A stretch of 64,000 nucleotides of DNA from Acrocarpospora catenulata. Lineage in GTDB: Bacteria > Actinomycetota > Actinomycetes > Streptosporangiales > Streptosporangiaceae. The stretch is from assembly GCF_018476525.1 (NCBI RefSeq), contig NZ_JAHCST010000002.1, positions 267,909 through 331,908 of the forward strand. Reading direction: 5' to 3'. Below, in pieces: positions 43,913 to 57,700 of this stretch; the stretch's first letter is position 1, and every line of letters begins with the position of its first letter. The notes under the pieces were generated by a model that was not told the origin of the DNA, made no database searches, and saw only the letters and a list, made by a program, of their open reading frames with translations. A program made the translations under genes and the position numbers.

Positions 43913-46900
43913 TCACAGATCTCTCGAGCGGCCCAGTTCGTTGTCGATAAAACTGAGGATCTCCTCGGTACTCGCAGATTCGAGCATGTCGGCGACAGCG
44001 GTTTCACTAGTTTCCGCGCCGCTCTCGCTCACCTTCGCCAGCAGGTGCCGCAGCCGGGTCGCGATGCCGTTCCGGGCGCGGTCGTCGAGCACGTTGCCGG
44101 AGAACGCGGTTTCGAACCGTTCGAGATCGGCCAGCAATGACAGCTCCACCTCGGTGTTCGCTCCGGGAGCGATTTCCGCCAGCACGTATTCGGCGAGGCT
44201 CGCGGGGGTGGGGCAGTCGAAGATGAGGGTGGCGGGCAGCCGCAACCCGGTGACGGCATTGAGCCGGTTGCGCAGTTCCACGGCGGTGAGGGAGTCGAAG
44301 CCCAGCTCGCGGAACTCCCGCCGCGCCTGGACCGCCTCCGGCGACGGGTGGCCCAGCACCACCGCGGCCTGCGCGCGCACCAGCTCCGTCACCAGCCGCA
44401 TCCGCTCGGCTTCGCCCAGTCCCGCCAGCCGCCGTACCAGGTCCGCCTCCCCGCCCAGCGAGGTGGAGACCGCCGACCGGCGGCCTACGCGCACCAGGCC
44501 CCGCATCAGATGCGGCACCTCAGGGAACGTGCGCAGCACCGACAGATCCAGCCGCGCCGCCACCACCGTCGCCCGGCCCGACGCGGTGGCCGCCTCGAAC
44601 ACCGCCAGCCCCTGTTCGGCCGACAGCGCCGGCATGCCCGCCCGCGCCATCCGCTGCAGATTGACCGCCCCGAGCCCCCCGGTCATCCCGGTCCCCTGCT
44701 CCCACAGACCCCACGCCAGCGACAACCCGGGCAGCCCCTGCGCCCGGCGCGACTGGACCAGCGAGTCGAGGAACGCGTTCGCCGCCGCGTAGTTGCCCTG
44801 ACCGGCGTTGCCCATCACCCCGGCCAGCGAGGAGAAGATCACGAACCCGGCCAGATCCAGGCCCTGGGTCAGCTCGTGCAGGTGCCAGGCCGCATCCGCC
44901 TTCGGCCGCAGCACGCTGTCCAGCCGCTCGGGCGTCAGTGACGGGATCGTGCCGTCGGCCAGCACACCGGCGGTGTGGATCACCGCGGTCAGCGGATGAG
45001 CGGCATCGACACCGGCCAGCAGGTCCGCCACCGCGTCCCGGTCGGCCATGTCGCACGCCGCGATCGTGACCTCAACGCCGTGCGCGATCAGCTCCGCCTG
45101 CAGCTCCACCGCACCCGGAGCCTCCACGCCCCGGCGACTGGTCAGCAGCAGATGCCGTACGCCACGCTCGGCCGCCACATGCCGCGCGAACAACGCGCCC
45201 AGACCACCGGTCCCACCAGTGATCAGCACTGTGCCCTCGGGGTTCCAGGCCGGGGCGTCGTGTTCGTCCGGTGACAGCCGGACGAGGCGCGGAACCAACA
45301 CCTCCCCCTCGCGTACGGCGGCCTGCGGCTCAGTCGAGGCCAGCACGCCGGGCAGTACATCAAGCGGCGAAGACTCCTGATCATCCACGTCGACCAGCAG
45401 GAACCGGCCCGGCTCCTCCGACTGGGCACTGCGGACAAGGCCCCACGCCGCCGCAGCCGGCAGATCGGTGACCACTTCGCCGTCGCTCACCGCGACCGCG
45501 CCCCGGGTGAGGAACACCAGCCGCGAATCGGCGAACCGTTCATCGGCCAGCCACCGCTGCACCAGGTCCAGAACGCGGGCGGTCAGCTCATGCGCCGACT
45601 CCACCACCCCGGCCGCCGGATCCGAGACTATCTCCGTCACCACCACTGCCGGGACCGGATCCGCCTCGGCCAGCGACGACAGATCAACGTGCACCGGCAC
45701 CGAATGCCCGCCAGGTTCCCCGACCAGATCGGCGACCGCGGGGGCGTGGCCCAGGGCGTCCAAGCTGAGCACCGCCGGCGACACCTGGTCGGCCTGCGGC
45801 AGGCCGCCGACCACGGACCATTCCACCCGGAACAGCGAGTCCCATCCGGCTCCGCGATGGTCGGAGCCGGCCACCTGCTCGGTGGCCATCGGTCGCATCA
45901 CGACCGACCGGGCCGACACCACCGGCTCTCCGGCCGCATCCACCGCGAACAGGGAGAACGCGTCGTCCCCTGTCCGAGCCAGCCGTACCCGCAGCATCGA
46001 CGCGCCGCCCGCGTGCAGGCACACCTCACCCCAGGAGAACGGCACCTGGCCGCCCTCGGAATCGTCCAGCCCAGTGAACGGCGCCGCTTGCAAAGCCGCG
46101 TCTAGCAGCGCCGGATGCAACCCGAACGAAGCCGCGTCTCCTGCCTGCTCCGGCAGACTCAGCTCGGCGAACACCTCGCCGTCAGCACCCCACCAGGCCG
46201 CCCGCAGCCCCTGGAACGCCGGACCGTAGGCGAAGCTCTCCTTCGCCAGTTCCTCGTACAGCCCCTCCAACTCGATCGCGGTCGCGTCGGCCGGAGGCCA
46301 CACCGCCGCGTCGAACGGCACGGCTTCCGGAGTACCTGTCGCGAGTGTGCAGGTGGCGCGCAGCACCCACGGAGCCTCATCGGCCGCGTCCGCCGGACGT
46401 GTGTGGACACTCAGGCTCCGGCGGCCCTCTTGTGGTGCGTCCACCGAGACCTGCACCACTACCGCCTCGTGTCCGACGAGGGCCAGCGGCGCGGCCAGCG
46501 TCAGCTCTTCGATCACATCGCAGCCGACCTGGTCACCCGCCCGGATCGCCAGCTCCACGAACACGCTGCCCGGCACCACCACCGAACCCGCCACCAGGTG
46601 ATCGGCGAGCCACGGCTGGGTGCTCACCGACAACCTCCCGGTCAGCACCACCCCATCGGAGTTGGCCAGCGGGATCGCCGCGCCCAGCAGCGGGTGATCC
46701 GTCGCGGACAGGCCCAGCACGCGAGGGTCACCGCTCTGCCTGGTGTTCGGCCAGAATCGCTGGTGTTGGAAGGCATAGGTCGGCAGGTCGACCTGGCGAC
46801 CGCCGGGCAGTACGGCCTGCCAGTTCACCGTCACGCCGCGCACGAACAGCTCTGCGGCCGAGATCAGCACCCGGTCCAGCCCGCCCTCGTCCCGGCGCAA

Positions 46901-49900
46901 CGTCCCGGCGATCACCGCGTCCACCGCGGCCTCGTCCACGCATTCCCCGATGCCGATCGTCAGCACCGGATGGGGACTCACCTCGACGAACACGCGGTGG
47001 CGCTGCTCCAGCAGTTCCCCGACGGCCGGGGCGAAGTTGACCGTGTTGCGCAGGTTGTCACACCAGTACCCCGCGTCGAGTTCCGGACCTTCCAGCCACT
47101 GACCGGTCACCGTCGACAACATCGGCACCCGCACCGCACGCGGAGCCACCTCCGCCAGGACCTGAGCCAGTTCCCCACCGATCAGATCGACCTGGGCCGA
47201 ATGCGAGGCATAGTCCACCGCGATACGGCGAACCCGCACCCCATCCTCGGCCAATCGCTCGACCAGTTCCTCAATGGCCGCGACCTCACCGGCCACCACC
47301 ACCGAGCGAGGGCCGTTGATCGCCGCGACCGAGATCCGCCCGTCCCAAGACGACAGCCGTTCACGCACCTGCTCGACCGGCAACGCCACCGACGCCATCG
47401 CCCCGAGCCCCGCCAGCCGGTCGGCGATCAGGCGGCTGCGCAACGCCACCACCCGGGCGCCATCCTGCAGCGACAGGCCACCCGCGACCACCGCGGCGGC
47501 GATCTCGCCCTGCGAGTGGCCGACCACCGCGCCGGGACGGACCCCCAGCGACTCCCACACCGCTGCCAGCGACACCATCACCGCGAACGACACCGGCTGG
47601 ACCACATCCACCCGATCCAGCCCCGGAGCGCCCTCGGCCTGCCGGATCACGTCCAGCAGCGACCAGTCCACGAACGGCTCCAGCGCCGCCGCGCACTCGG
47701 CCATCCGACCCGCGAAGACCGGCGACTCCTCAAGGAGCTGCCTGCCCATACCCGCCCACTGAGCTCCCTGACCCGGGAACACCCACGCCGACTTCCCTGC
47801 GACATCGGCCACGCCCGAGACAACGTGAGCCGCCGGCTCACCTGCGCTCAGCGCACCCACACCCGCCAGCAACCCGCCACGATCCCGCCCGACCACCACC
47901 GCACGGTGCTCGAACACCGACCGCGACACCACCAGCGAGGACCCGACATCGACCGGGTCCAGGTCGGCCGCCTCCACCTGCGCCGCCAGACGACGCGCCT
48001 GACCACGCAACGCCTCCGGAGTCTTGGCCGAGACCACCCACGGCACGACACCCGGCGCCTGTTCCACCGGCTCCGATACAGAAGCCTCCGGCCCCTGCTC
48101 CAAGATCACATGCGCGTTGGTGCCACTGATCCCGAACGACGACACACCCGCCCGGCGCGGACGGCCGGTCTCCGGCCACCTGGCCGGCTCGGTCAGCAAC
48201 TCCACCGCACCGGCCGACCAGTCCACATGCGAGGAGGGAGCATCGACATGCAGCGTCTTGGGCAGCACGCCATGCCGGAGGGCCAGGACCATCTTGATCA
48301 CACCCGCGACACCGGCGGCGGCCTGCGTGTGACCGATGTTCGACTTGATCGAACCCAGCAACAGCGGCCGGTCCTCGTCCCGATCCTGCCCGTAGGTCGC
48401 CATCAGCGCCTGCGCCTCGATCGGGTCACCCAGGGTCGTACCCGTACCGTGCGCCTCGACCGCGTCCACCTCGGCAGGAGACAGCCCAGCGACGGCCAGT
48501 GCCTGGCGGATCACCCGCTGCTGCGACGGGCCGTTCGGTGCGGTCAGCCCGTTGGACGCGCCGTCCTGGTTGACCGCCGAGCCACGCACGATGGCGAGCA
48601 CCTGGTGGCCGTTGCGGCGGGCGTCCGACAGCCGCTCCAGGACCAGCATGCCCACGCCTTCGGAATAGCTGGTGCCGTCCGCCGCGTCGGCGAAGGACTT
48701 GCTCCGGCCGTCGGGGGCCAGGCCGCCCTGCGCGCTGAAACCGATGAACACCGCCGGCGAGGCCATCACCGTCACACCACCGGCCAGCGCCAGATCGCAC
48801 TCCCCCGACCGCAGCGCCTGCACCCCCATGTGCATCGCCACCAGCGACGACGAGCAGGCGGTGTCCACCGTCACCGCCGGGCCCTCCAGACCCAGCGTGT
48901 ACGAGATCCGGCCGGTCGCGACGCTGCCCGCGGCACCCGTGCTGATGAAGCCCATCGCCTCCAGCGGGAGTTCCGCGGTCATCGCGTAGTCGTGATACAT
49001 CACACCGGCGAAAACACCCGTCCGGCTGCCACGCAAGGAGAGCGGGTCCATACCCGCCCGCTCGAAAGCCTCCCAGGACGCCTCCAGCAGCAGCCGCTGC
49101 TGCGGGTCCATCGCCAGCGCCTCACGCGGCGAGATCCCGAAGAAGCCAGGATCGAACTGCTCGCTGCTCTCCAGGAAGCCACCGTCGCGCACGTAACTGG
49201 TGCCCGGGTTATCCGGATCCGGGCTGTACAACGCTCCCAGATCCCAGCCGCGCGTGGTCGGGAACTCACCGATCCCGTCCCCGCCCTCGGAAACCAGCCG
49301 CCACAGATCCTCCGGAGAGTCGACCTCGCCCGGGAAACGGCACGACATGCCCACGATCACGATCGGATCGTTCGTCACCGGCGCCATCGCCGTGGGCACC
49401 ACCACATCGGCGCCCTCGCCGAACAACTCGTTCAGCAGAAACTCCGCCAGCACCACCGGAGTCGGATAGTCGAACACCAGCGTGGACGGCAACCGCAACC
49501 CGGTCGCGGAGTTCAACCGGTTACGCAACTCCACCGCGGTGAGGCTGTCGAAGCCCAGCTCACGGAACTCCCGCCGCACCTCCACCATCTCCGGCGAGGC
49601 GTGCCCGAGCACCGAGGCCACCTCGGTGCGTACCAGATCCAGCAGAACCTCGGCACGCTCGGCCGCCCCCAGCGGAGCCAGCCGATTCAGCAACGTCGCC
49701 GCCACCACCGAACCGGACGCCGCCGACCGCCGACCGCCCCGCACCAGCCCCCGGAACAACGGAGAGACCTCGCCGAAGGCGCGCAGCACCGCCAGCTCCA
49801 ACCGGAGCGGGATCACCACCGGCCGGGCCACCCGGCAGGCCGCGTCGAACAGCGCCAAGCCCTGTTCCACCGACAGCGGTGGCATGCCCGTCCGGGCGAT

Positions 49901-52900
49901 CCTCCGCATGTCGACCTCGCTCAGCGTGCCGGTCAAGCCGGTGTCCTGAGTCCAGGGACCCCACACCAGCGACTGCGCCGGCCGCCCCTCGGCACGACGC
50001 GACTCGGCCAGCGCGTCCAAGAACGTGTTCGCGGCGGCATAGTTGGCCTGCCCAGCCGCGCCCATGACACCCGCGAGCGAGGAGAACAGGACGAACGCCG
50101 CGAGGTCCAGGCCCTGGGTCAGCTCGTGCAGGTGCCAGGCGGCGTCCACCTTCGGCCGCAGCACCGACTCCAGGCGCTCCGGTGTCAGCGAGGGAATCGT
50201 GCCGTCATCCAGCACACCGGCGGTGTGCACGACCGCGGTCAGCGGATGCTTCTCGTCCACGCCGGCCAGCAGAGCCGCCACCTGGTCCCGGTCCGCCATG
50301 TCGCACGCCGCGATCGTGGCCTCGGCGCCGTGCGCGATCAGCTCGGCCTGCAACTCCACCGCACCCGGCGCCTCCAAACCCCGGCGGCTGGTAAGCAGCA
50401 GATGCCGTACGCCACGCTCGGCCACCAGATGCCGGGCCAGACTGCCGCCCAGACCACCGGTGCCACCGGTGATCAGCACCGTCCCGTCGGGATCCCACGG
50501 CCGCTCGACCTCTTCCGCGGGTGCCACCCGCGCCAGACGGGGGACCCGTACCCCACCCTCGCGCACCGCCACCTGCGGCTCACCCGAGACCAGCACCCCG
50601 GCCAGTACGGGTGAAGACAGCTCACCGTCGACATCGACCAGCAGGAACCGGCCCGGGTTCTCCCACTGCGCCGACCGCACCAGACCCCACACCGCCGCAG
50701 CCGCCAGATCGGCGACCACCTCGCCCTCCCCCGCCGCCACCGCACCACGAGTGACGAACACCAGCCGGGAAGCCTCGAACCGCTCATCGGCCAGCCACCG
50801 CCGCAACAGCCCCAGGACCTGAGCGACCAGCTCGTGGGTCGACTCCACGGTGCCGGCCGTCTCCGACGAGCCGACACTGAGCGTCAGCACATCCGGCACC
50901 ACCTCCAGCAGCGCCAGGTCAGCGAGAACCTCTTCGGTGAGCTCGGCCACATCCAGCCCGGCGTCGGACACCGGCGCGTGAGCCGGCACCCATTCCAGCC
51001 CGAACAACGCCTCCCGCTCCGCCCCCGGACCACTGCCGGCGGCGGCGAGCTGGTCGGCCGAGACCGGCCGCGACACCAGCGACCGCGCGGAGAGCACCGG
51101 CTCTCCAGCGGCGTCCACCGCGCTCACCGACACGGCGTCGTCGCCCACCTTGGCCAGGCGGACGCGCAACAGTGCCGCTCCGCTGGCGTACAGGGTCACC
51201 TCCTGCCAGGAGAAGGGCAGCCGCGTACCCGCCGCGGTGTCCAGCCCGGCGAACGCGATCGCGTGCAGGGCGGCGTCCAGCAACGCAGGATGCACCCCGA
51301 AGCCACCGGCATCCGACTGCGCCTGCTCCGGCAACGCGACCTCGGCGAAGACCTCACCACCGGTGCCACGCCAGGCCCCCCGCAGGCCCTGGAACACCGG
51401 GCCGTACCCCAGCCCTCCCTCGGCCAGCTCTTCGTACAGCCCGTCCAGCTCGATCGCGGTCGCGCCGGCCGGGGGCCACACCGCCGTATCGAAGTGCGCG
51501 GCGGCCTGAGCATCCGTGGTGAGCGTCCCGGTGGCGTGCCGCACCCACTGCACCTCGTCACCGGCCTGCGCCGGCCGGGAGTAGACACTCAGGGTCCGGC
51601 GGCCGGTCTCCTCCGGGGCGCCTACCGCGACCTGGACCGCGACCGCGTCATCCTTGCCCAGCACCAGCGGCGCGGCCAGGGTCAGCTCCTCGACCAGGCC
51701 GCAGCCGACCTGGTCACCCGCACGGACCGCCAGCTCCAGGAATCCGGTGCCTGGGAAGAACACCATCCCCGCCACCGTGTGATCAGCCAGCCACGGCTGC
51801 GTTCGCAGCGAGATACGCCCGGTCAGCACCACTCCGTCGGAATCGGCCAACCCGACCGCGGCGCCAAGCAGCGGATGATCCGTCGCGGCCAGACCCGCCG
51901 CCGCCACGTCCCCCGCACCGGCACCGGCGCTCTCAAGCCAGTACCGGCGGTGCTGGAAGGCGTAGGTCGGCAGGTCGACCCTGCGCCCACCGGTCAGTAC
52001 GGCCTGCCAGTCCACCGTCACGCCGCGCACGAACAGCTCGGCCGCCGAGACCAGCACCCGGTCCAGCCCGCCCTCGTCACGGCGCAGGGTACCGGCGATC
52101 ACCGCATCCACCGCGGCCTCGTCCACACATTCGCCGATGCCGACCGTCAGCACCGGATGCGTGCTCACCTCGACAAACGCCCGGTACCGCTGCTCCAGCA
52201 GCTGCCCGATCGCCGGGGCGAAGTTGACCGTGTTGCGCAGGTTGTCACACCAGTACGCCGCGTCGAGTTCCGGCCCCTCCAGCCACTGGCCGGTCACGGT
52301 CGACAGCATCGGCACCCGCACCTGCTGCGGCACCACCCCTGTCAGGACCTTGGCCAGTTCCTCACCGATCAGATCGACCTGAGCCGAATGCGAGGCATAG
52401 TCCACCGTGATACGCCGGACCCGCACCCCGTCCTCGGTCAGATGCTCCACCAGCTCCTCGACGGCTTGCAGTTCACCGGCGACCACCACCGAATTCGGGC
52501 CGTTGACGGCCGCGACCGACACCCGCCCGTCCCAGCCGGTCAGCCGCTCACGGACCTGCTCGACCGGCAACGCCACCGAGGCCATCGCCCCGAGCCCTGC
52601 CAGCCGGTCGGCGATCAGGCGGCTGCGCAGCACCACTATCCGGGCGCCGTCTTGTAGAGACAGGCCACCCGCGACCACAGCAGCAGCGATCTCGCCCTGA
52701 GAGTGGCCGACCACGGCATCGGGGCGGACCCCCAGCGATTCCCAGACCGCCGCCAAGGAGACCATCACCGCGAACGACACCGGCTGGACCACATCCACCC
52801 GATCCAGCGACGGAGCACCCTCCGTCTGCCGGATCACATCCAGCAGCGACCAGTCCACGAACGGCTCCAGCACCGCCGCACACTCCGCCATCCGACCCGC

Positions 52901-54679
52901 GAAAACCGGCGACTCCTCAAGCAGGGCAGCACCCATGCCCGCCCACTGCGCCCCCTGGCCCGGGAACACCCACACCGACTTCCCGACGACGTCGGCCACA
53001 CCCGCGACCACACGGGCCGACCCCACTGCGATCACGCCACCCCGCAGGGGGGCTCCGGCGTCGTCCGTGCTCAGCGGGCCGAGACCGGCCAGCAACTCCT
53101 CACGATCACGCCCGACCACCACCGCGCGGCGCTCGAACATCGACCGCGTTGTGGCCAGCGAGAACGCCACATCGACCAGCCGCAGATCCTCCGCCGCCGC
53201 CACATACTCGGCCAGCCGGCCGGCCTGCGCCCGCAACGCGTCATCGGATCTGCCCGAGATCACGCACGGCAGCACACCCGCCACCGGCGCCGGGTCCGCC
53301 GCGTCCAGCTCGGCCTGCGGCGTCTCCGGTGCCTGCTCCAAGATCATGTGAACGTTCGTGCCGCTCATCCCGAACGACGACACACCCGCCCGGCGCGGAC
53401 GGCCCGTCCGCGGCCACTCCACCGGCTCCGTCAGCAGTTCGACCGCGCCCGAGTCCCAGTCCACCCGCGAAGATCGCTCGTCCACATGCAACGTCTTGGG
53501 CAGCACCCCATGCCGGAGAGCCAAGATCGTCTTGATCACGCTGGCCACACCCGCCGCGGCCTGCGTGTGACCGATGTTCGACTTGACCGCCCCGAGCAGG
53601 AGCGGCTGCCCCTCTGGCCGGTCCTTGCCGTACGTGGCCAGCAACGCCTGGGCCTCGATCGGGTCACCCAGCGTCGTCCCGGTGCCATGCGCCTCGACCG
53701 CGTCCACGTCAGCGGGACTCAGTCCCGCGACGGCCAGCGCCTTGCGGATCACCCGCCGCTGCGAAGGACCGTTCGGCGCGGTCAACCCGTTGGACGCGCC
53801 ATCCTGATTGACCGCGGAACCCCGGACGATCGCGAGGATCTCGTGCCCGTTGCGGCGGGCGTCCGACAACCGCTCCAGCACCAGCACGCCCACGCCCTCA
53901 GACCAGCCCGTGCCGTTCGCGGTGTCGGCGAACGCCTTGCACCGGCCGTCGGGCGCCATCGCGCCCTGCGCGTTGAACCCGAGGAACACCAGCGGCGAGG
54001 CCATCACGGTCACCCCGCAGGCCAGCGCCAGCGAGCACTCACCCGACCGCAGCGCCTGCGCCGCGAGGTGAATCGCCACCAGCGACGAGGAACAGGCCGT
54101 GTCCACCGTCATCGCCGGGCCCTCCAGGCCCAGCGTGTAGGACAGGCGTCCGGACAGCACACTGGCCACCGTTCCGGTGACGCTGTCGCCCTGCCCGCCT
54201 TCCAGGACCAGGCTCATGTAGTCCTGGCCGTTGGTGCCCACGAACACGCCGGTGGAGCTGCCCTTCAGCGAGACCCGGTCGATCCCGGCCCGCTCGATCG
54301 CCTCCCACGACGTCTCCAGCAGCACCCGCTGCTGCGGATCCATCCCCACTGCCTCACGCGGCGAGATCCCGAAGAACCCGGCGTCGAACTCCACCGCATC
54401 GGACAGGAACCCGCCCTGGCATCCGACCCCCATGGCCGAGATGCCCTCCACATCCCAGTCCCGATCGACCGGGAAGGAGGAGATCGCGTCCTCACCGTTG
54501 ATCAGCAACCGCCAGAAGTCCTCAGGCGAGCCGACTCCGCCGGGAAAGCGGCAGGCCATCGACACGATCGCGATCGGATCGTGCCGATGCGACTCCAACT
54601 CTTCAAGCCGTCGACGGGTCTCGTGGAGATCGGCGGTGACCCACTTCAGGTACTCAACGAGCTTCCGATCTTCGGACAT
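43913..54679 (-). CDS. Modular type I PKS (PKS-D): two methylmalonyl KS-AT-DH-KR-ACP modules
   Basis: 3588 aa. The ATG at 54679 has a clear GGAGG site; a GTG at 54712 would overlap the PKS-E stop but adds only 11 unmatched residues. D1: KS with TACSSS near 197, AT with GHSQGE (about 659) and YASH (about 762), DH with [10 protein letters not shown] (966) and LLDAALH (1137), KR near 1402 with LDD and Tyr about 1547, ACP near 1712. D2: KS Cys about 1942, AT with YASH (about 2492), DH with [10 protein letters not shown] (2694) and LLDAALQ (2862, the accepted DxxxQ variant), KR near 3155 (LAD), ACP near 3464. Each module should add a methyl-branched trans double bond, giving a dimethyl diene. The C-terminal tail ([17 protein letters not shown]) is a docking element nearly identical to that of PKS-E. 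The gap to PKS-C is 36 bases. Confidence 0.97.
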   Translation of the reverse strand: MSEDRKLVEYLKWVTADLHETRRRLEELESHRHDPIAIVSMACRFPGGVGSPEDFWRLLINGEDAISSFPVDRDWDVEGISAMGVGCQGGFLSDAVEFDAGFFGISPREAVGMDPQQRVLLETSWEAIERAGIDRVSLKGSSTGVFVGTNGQDYMSLVLEGGQGDSVTGTVASVLSGRLSYTLGLEGPAMTVDTACSSSLVAIHLAAQALRSGECSLALACGVTVMASPLVFLGFNAQGAMAPDGRCKAFADTANGTGWSEGVGVLVLERLSDARRNGHEILAIVRGSAVNQDGASNGLTAPNGPSQRRVIRKALAVAGLSPADVDAVEAHGTGTTLGDPIEAQALLATYGKDRPEGQPLLLGAVKSNIGHTQAAAGVASVIKTILALRHGVLPKTLHVDERSSRVDWDSGAVELLTEPVEWPRTGRPRRAGVSSFGMSGTNVHMILEQAPETPQAELDAADPAPVAGVLPCVISGRSDDALRAQAGRLAEYVAAAEDLRLVDVAFSLATTRSMFERRAVVVGRDREELLAGLGPLSTDDAGAPLRGGVIAVGSARVVAGVADVVGKSVWVFPGQGAQWAGMGAALLEESPVFAGRMAECAAVLEPFVDWSLLDVIRQTEGAPSLDRVDVVQPVSFAVMVSLAAVWESLGVRPDAVVGHSQGEIAAAVVAGGLSLQDGARIVVLRSRLIADRLAGLGAMASVALPVEQVRERLTGWDGRVSVAAVNGPNSVVVAGELQAVEELVEHLTEDGVRVRRITVDYASHSAQVDLIGEELAKVLTGVVPQQVRVPMLSTVTGQWLEGPELDAAYWCDNLRNTVNFAPAIGQLLEQRYRAFVEVSTHPVLTVGIGECVDEAAVDAVIAGTLRRDEGGLDRVLVSAAELFVRGVTVDWQAVLTGGRRVDLPTYAFQHRRYWLESAGAGAGDVAAAGLAATDHPLLGAAVGLADSDGVVLTGRISLRTQPWLADHTVAGMVFFPGTGFLELAVRAGDQVGCGLVEELTLAAPLVLGKDDAVAVQVAVGAPEETGRRTLSVYSRPAQAGDEVQWVRHATGTLTTDAQAAAHFDTAVWPPAGATAIELDGLYEELAEGGLGYGPVFQGLRGAWRGTGGEVFAEVALPEQAQSDAGGFGVHPALLDAALHAIAFAGLDTAAGTRLPFSWQEVTLYASGAALLRVRLAKVGDDAVSVSAVDAAGEPVLSARSLVSRPVSADQLAAAGSGPGAEREALFGLEWVPAHAPVSDAGLDVAELTEEVLADLALLEVVPDVLTLSVGSSETAGTVESTHELVAQVLGLLRRWLADERFEASRLVFVTRGAVAAGEGEVVADLAAAAVWGLVRSAQWENPGRFLLVDVDGELSSPVLAGVLVSGEPQVAVREGGVRVPRLARVAPAEEVERPWDPDGTVLITGGTGGLGGSLARHLVAERGVRHLLLTSRRGLEAPGAVELQAELIAHGAEATIAACDMADRDQVAALLAGVDEKHPLTAVVHTAGVLDDGTIPSLTPERLESVLRPKVDAAWHLHELTQGLDLAAFVLFSSLAGVMGAAGQANYAAANTFLDALAESRRAEGRPAQSLVWGPWTQDTGLTGTLSEVDMRRIARTGMPPLSVEQGLALFDAACRVARPVVIPLRLELAVLRAFGEVSPLFRGLVRGGRRSAASGSVVAATLLNRLAPLGAAERAEVLLDLVRTEVASVLGHASPEMVEVRREFRELGFDSLTAVELRNRLNSATGLRLPSTLVFDYPTPVVLAEFLLNELFGEGADVVVPTAMAPVTNDPIVIVGMSCRFPGEVDSPEDLWRLVSEGGDGIGEFPTTRGWDLGALYSPDPDNPGTSYVRDGGFLESSEQFDPGFFGISPREALAMDPQQRLLLEASWEAFERAGMDPLSLRGSRTGVFAGVMYHDYAMTAELPLEAMGFISTGAAGSVATGRISYTLGLEGPAVTVDTACSSSLVAMHMGVQALRSGECDLALAGGVTVMASPAVFIGFSAQGGLAPDGRSKSFADAADGTSYSEGVGMLVLERLSDARRNGHQVLAIVRGSAVNQDGASNGLTAPNGPSQQRVIRQALAVAGLSPAEVDAVEAHGTGTTLGDPIEAQALMATYGQDRDEDRPLLLGSIKSNIGHTQAAAGVAGVIKMVLALRHGVLPKTLHVDAPSSHVDWSAGAVELLTEPARWPETGRPRRAGVSSFGISGTNAHVILEQGPEASVSEPVEQAPGVVPWVVSAKTPEALRGQARRLAAQVEAADLDPVDVGSSLVVSRSVFEHRAVVVGRDRGGLLAGVGALSAGEPAAHVVSGVADVAGKSAWVFPGQGAQWAGMGRQLLEESPVFAGRMAECAAALEPFVDWSLLDVIRQAEGAPGLDRVDVVQPVSFAVMVSLAAVWESLGVRPGAVVGHSQGEIAAAVVAGGLSLQDGARVVALRSRLIADRLAGLGAMASVALPVEQVRERLSSWDGRISVAAINGPRSVVVAGEVAAIEELVERLAEDGVRVRRIAVDYASHSAQVDLIGGELAQVLAEVAPRAVRVPMLSTVTGQWLEGPELDAGYWCDNLRNTVNFAPAVGELLEQRHRVFVEVSPHPVLTIGIGECVDEAAVDAVIAGTLRRDEGGLDRVLISAAELFVRGVTVNWQAVLPGGRQVDLPTYAFQHQRFWPNTRQSGDPRVLGLSATDHPLLGAAIPLANSDGVVLTGRLSVSTQPWLADHLVAGSVVVPGSVFVELAIRAGDQVGCDVIEELTLAAPLALVGHEAVVVQVSVDAPQEGRRSLSVHTRPADAADEAPWVLRATCTLATGTPEAVPFDAAVWPPADATAIELEGLYEELAKESFAYGPAFQGLRAAWWGADGEVFAELSLPEQAGDAASFGLHPALLDAALQAAPFTGLDDSEGGQVPFSWGEVCLHAGGASMLRVRLARTGDDAFSLFAVDAAGEPVVSARSVVMRPMATEQVAGSDHRGAGWDSLFRVEWSVVGGLPQADQVSPAVLSLDALGHAPAVADLVGEPGGHSVPVHVDLSSLAEADPVPAVVVTEIVSDPAAGVVESAHELTARVLDLVQRWLADERFADSRLVFLTRGAVAVSDGEVVTDLPAAAAWGLVRSAQSEEPGRFLLVDVDDQESSPLDVLPGVLASTEPQAAVREGEVLVPRLVRLSPDEHDAPAWNPEGTVLITGGTGGLGALFARHVAAERGVRHLLLTSRRGVEAPGAVELQAELIAHGVEVTIAACDMADRDAVADLLAGVDAAHPLTAVIHTAGVLADGTIPSLTPERLDSVLRPKADAAWHLHELTQGLDLAGFVIFSSLAGVMGNAGQGNYAAANAFLDSLVQSRRAQGLPGLSLAWGLWEQGTGMTGGLGAVNLQRMARAGMPALSAEQGLAVFEAATASGRATVVAARLDLSVLRTFPEVPHLMRGLVRVGRRSAVSTSLGGEADLVRRLAGLGEAERMRLVTELVRAQAAVVLGHPSPEAVQARREFRELGFDSLTAVELRNRLNAVTGLRLPATLIFDCPTPASLAEYVLAEIAPGANTEVELSLLADLERFETAFSGNVLDDRARNGIATRLRHLLAKVSESGAETSETAVADMLESASTEEILSFIDNELGRSRDL
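44002..44010 (-). promoter_or_regulatory. TTTCACTAG element inside PKS-D, 126 bases upstream of PKS-C
   Basis: Read leftward this is CTAGTGAAA, identical to the element upstream of PKS-B. It is inside the coding region for the docking tail (Glu-Thr-Ser-Glu codons), so it may be only coding sequence shared with PKS-E. It could act as an internal control site for PKS-C. Confidence 0.2.
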
Positions 54680-54708
54680 CAGAGTGGCCCTCCAATTCAG
54701 ACGCGGGG

Positions 54709-57700
54709 TCACAGATCTTTCGAGCGGCCCAGCTCGTTGTCGATGAAACTCAGGATTTCCTCGGTGCTCGCAGATTCGAGCATGTCGGCGACCGCGATTT
54801 CACTAGTCTCCGTGTCGCTCTCGCTCACCATCGCCAGCAGTTGACGCAGCCGGGTCGCGATGCCGTTGCGAGTGAGCTCATCGAGGGCGTTGCCGGAGAG
54901 AACGGCCTCGACCCTGTCGAGATCACCCAGCACCGTCGGCTCTTCCGCGGTGTCCGCCTCGGGCGCCATCTCCGTCACGATGTGCTCGGCGAGGCTGGCG
55001 GGGGTGGGGTAGTCGAAGATGAGCGTCACCGGCAGCCGCAGCCCCGTCGCCGCGTTCAGCCGGTTACGCAGCTCGACCGTGGTGAGCGAGTCGAAGCCCA
55101 GCTCGCGGAACTCCCGTCCCTCCTCGATCGCGTCCGCCGACGCGTGCCCGAGCACCGCCGCCGCCTGCGACCGCACCAGCTCCACCACCAGCCAGATCTG
55201 CTCGGCCTTCGCCATACCGGCCAGCTGCCGGGACAGCGCCTCGCCCGCGTCGCCAGCCGCCGACCCCGACGCCGCCGTGCGGCGGGTGCCGCGTACCAGC
55301 CCGCGGAACAGCGGCGGGACCAGCTGGGCGGGCATCGGCGGCAGGTTCATCGGGACCGGGAGCACCAGCGGCGAATCCGAGCCGATGGCCGTGTCGAACA
55401 GGGCCAGCCCCTGCTCGGTGGTGATGGGCGGCAGTCCGGCGGCGGTCATCCGCTGGACCTCGGCCTGCGACAAGCTCCCGATCATGCCGCTGGTCTGCGC
55501 CCACAATCCCCAGGCCAGGGAGAGACCCGGCAGTCCTTGAGCGCGGCGGGTGGCCATCAACGCGTCCAGCCAGACGTTGGCCGCCGCGTAGTTGCCCTGA
55601 CCGGCGTTGCCCGTCACACCGGCCAGTGAGGAGAAGACCATGAAGTCGGCCAGGTCCAGGTCCTGGGTCAGCTCGTGCAGGTGCCAGGCGGCGTCCACCT
55701 TCGGCCGCAGCACCGACTCCAGGCCCTCCGGCGTCAGCGACGCGATGGTCCCGTCCGCGAGCACACCCGCGGTGTGGATCACCGCGGTCAGCGGATGCTC
55801 GGCGCCGATTCCCGCCAGCAGCGCCGCCACCTGGTCCCGGTCGGCCACATCGCAGGCGGCGATGGTCACGTGCGCGCCCAGTTCCTGCGCCAGCTCGCGT
55901 GCGCCGGCCGCTTCCAGGCCTCTCCGGCTGACCAGCAGCAGGTGCCGTACGCCGTGCTCGGCCACCAGATGCCGGGCCACCTCCGCGCCCAGACCACCGG
56001 TGCCACCGGTTATCAGCACGGTGCCTTCCGGGTTCCAGCGGCGCGGCATGGTCAGGACGATCTTGCCGGTGTGGCGGGCCTGGCTCATGAACCGGAACGC
56101 CTCACGGCCCCGGCGCACATCCCACGCCGTGACGGGTAGCGGTCGCAGCTCACCGGTCGCGAACAGCCCTGCCAGCTCGGTCAGGATCTCCCGCAACCGC
56201 TCCGGTCCGGCGTCCATCATGTCGAACCAGTGGTACGTCAGCCCGGGGAACTGCTCCTGGTCACGGATGTCGAGCTTGCCCATCTCGATGAAACGGCCAC
56301 CCGGACGCAGCAGACGCACAGTGGCGTCGATGAACTCGCCGGTCAGCGAGTTGAGGACCACATCGATCCCCCGCCCGCCGAACTTCTCCTCGAACTCCAG
56401 GGTGCGGGAGGAGGCGATGTGATCGTCCGGGATGCCCAGCGAGCGGAGGACGTCCCACTTGGCCGGGCTGGCCGTGACGAACACCTCCACCCCCAGGCGT
56501 TGAGCCAGCTGGATCGCCGCCATGCCCACACCGCCCGCCCCGGCGTGCACCAGCAGTGACTCACCCGGCCGCAACCCGGCCAGATCCATCAGCCCGTAAT
56601 AGGACGTCAGGAACGCCACCGGAATCGTCGCCGCCTGCTCGAAGGAGACCCCGTCGGGCACCTTCGCCAGGGCCGTGGCCGCGGCGACGACCACCGGGCC
56701 GAACGCGCCCTCGGCCAGACCCATCACGCGGTCTCCCGGGACCAGGTCCTCCACTCCAGGGCCGACTTCCATGACCACGCCGGCGGCCTCGCTGCCCATC
56801 AGACTGGCCATGTCCTGGTACCAGCCCAGCGCGTTGAGCCCGTCCAGCAGGTCCCGGAAGTTGACGCCCGTCGCGTGTACCGCGACGCGCACCTGTCCGG
56901 CTCCCAGCGGTTCCGCCGCCCTCGGGAAGGGAAGCAGTTCCAGCGCGTCCAGGCTGCCCTTGGCCTGACTGCCCAGCCGCCACGGCACCCCTGCCGGAGG
57001 CACCAGACCCGCCCCCGACACCAGCGACGCCAACCGCGGCACCCGCACCCCACCGGCACGCAGCGCCACCTGCGGCTCATCGCAGGCCAGCACCCCGGCC
57101 AGCACCGAGCCCGGCAGCTCACCATCGACATCCACCAGGACGAACCGCCCCGGATTCTCCGACTGCGCACTACGGACAAGACCCCACACCGCGGCAGCCG
57201 CCAGATCGGCGACCGCCTCGCCCTCACCGGCCGAGACCGCGCCGCGCGTCACGAACACCAGCCGCGAGCCCGCCAACCGCTCGTCGGCAAGCCACCCCTG
57301 CAAGAGTTCCAGCGCCGAAGCGGTCACCTGATGCGCGCAGGCCACCGCGTCCCCGGCCGGATCGGTCACGATCCCGGCCAGCACCACACCCGGCACCGGA
57401 TCCGCTTCGGCCAGCGCCGACAGATCCGGATGAACCTCGGCCTGCTCCGTGGCAAGACCCAGCGGGTCGGGGCCGACCACCGCCACCGGCACCGGATCGG
57501 CCTCCGGAAGATCCGAAAGCGCGGCCCATTCCAGCCGGAACAGCCCGTCTCCCATCGTCGCCTGGCCACCGGCCGCGGTTGCGAGCTGATCCGCCGAGAA
57601 CGAACGCAGCGCCAGCGACCGCGCCGACACCACCGGCGCGCCCGCCGCGTCCACCGCCACCAGCTCCACCGAGTCGGCGGCGGTGCGGACCAGCCGGACC

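Noticed and set aside
46089-46095. DH of module D2 has LLDAALQ in place of LLDAALH, considered as an inactive domain
   Set aside because: DxxxQ is a normal variant of the second DH motif, and the His of HxxxGxxxxP is intact, so I treat this DH as active.
54680-54712. GTG at 54712 as the start of PKS-D (overlapping the PKS-E stop)
   Set aside because: The ATG at 54679 has a strong GGAGG and gives the same N-terminus as PKS-C; the 11 extra residues match nothing.
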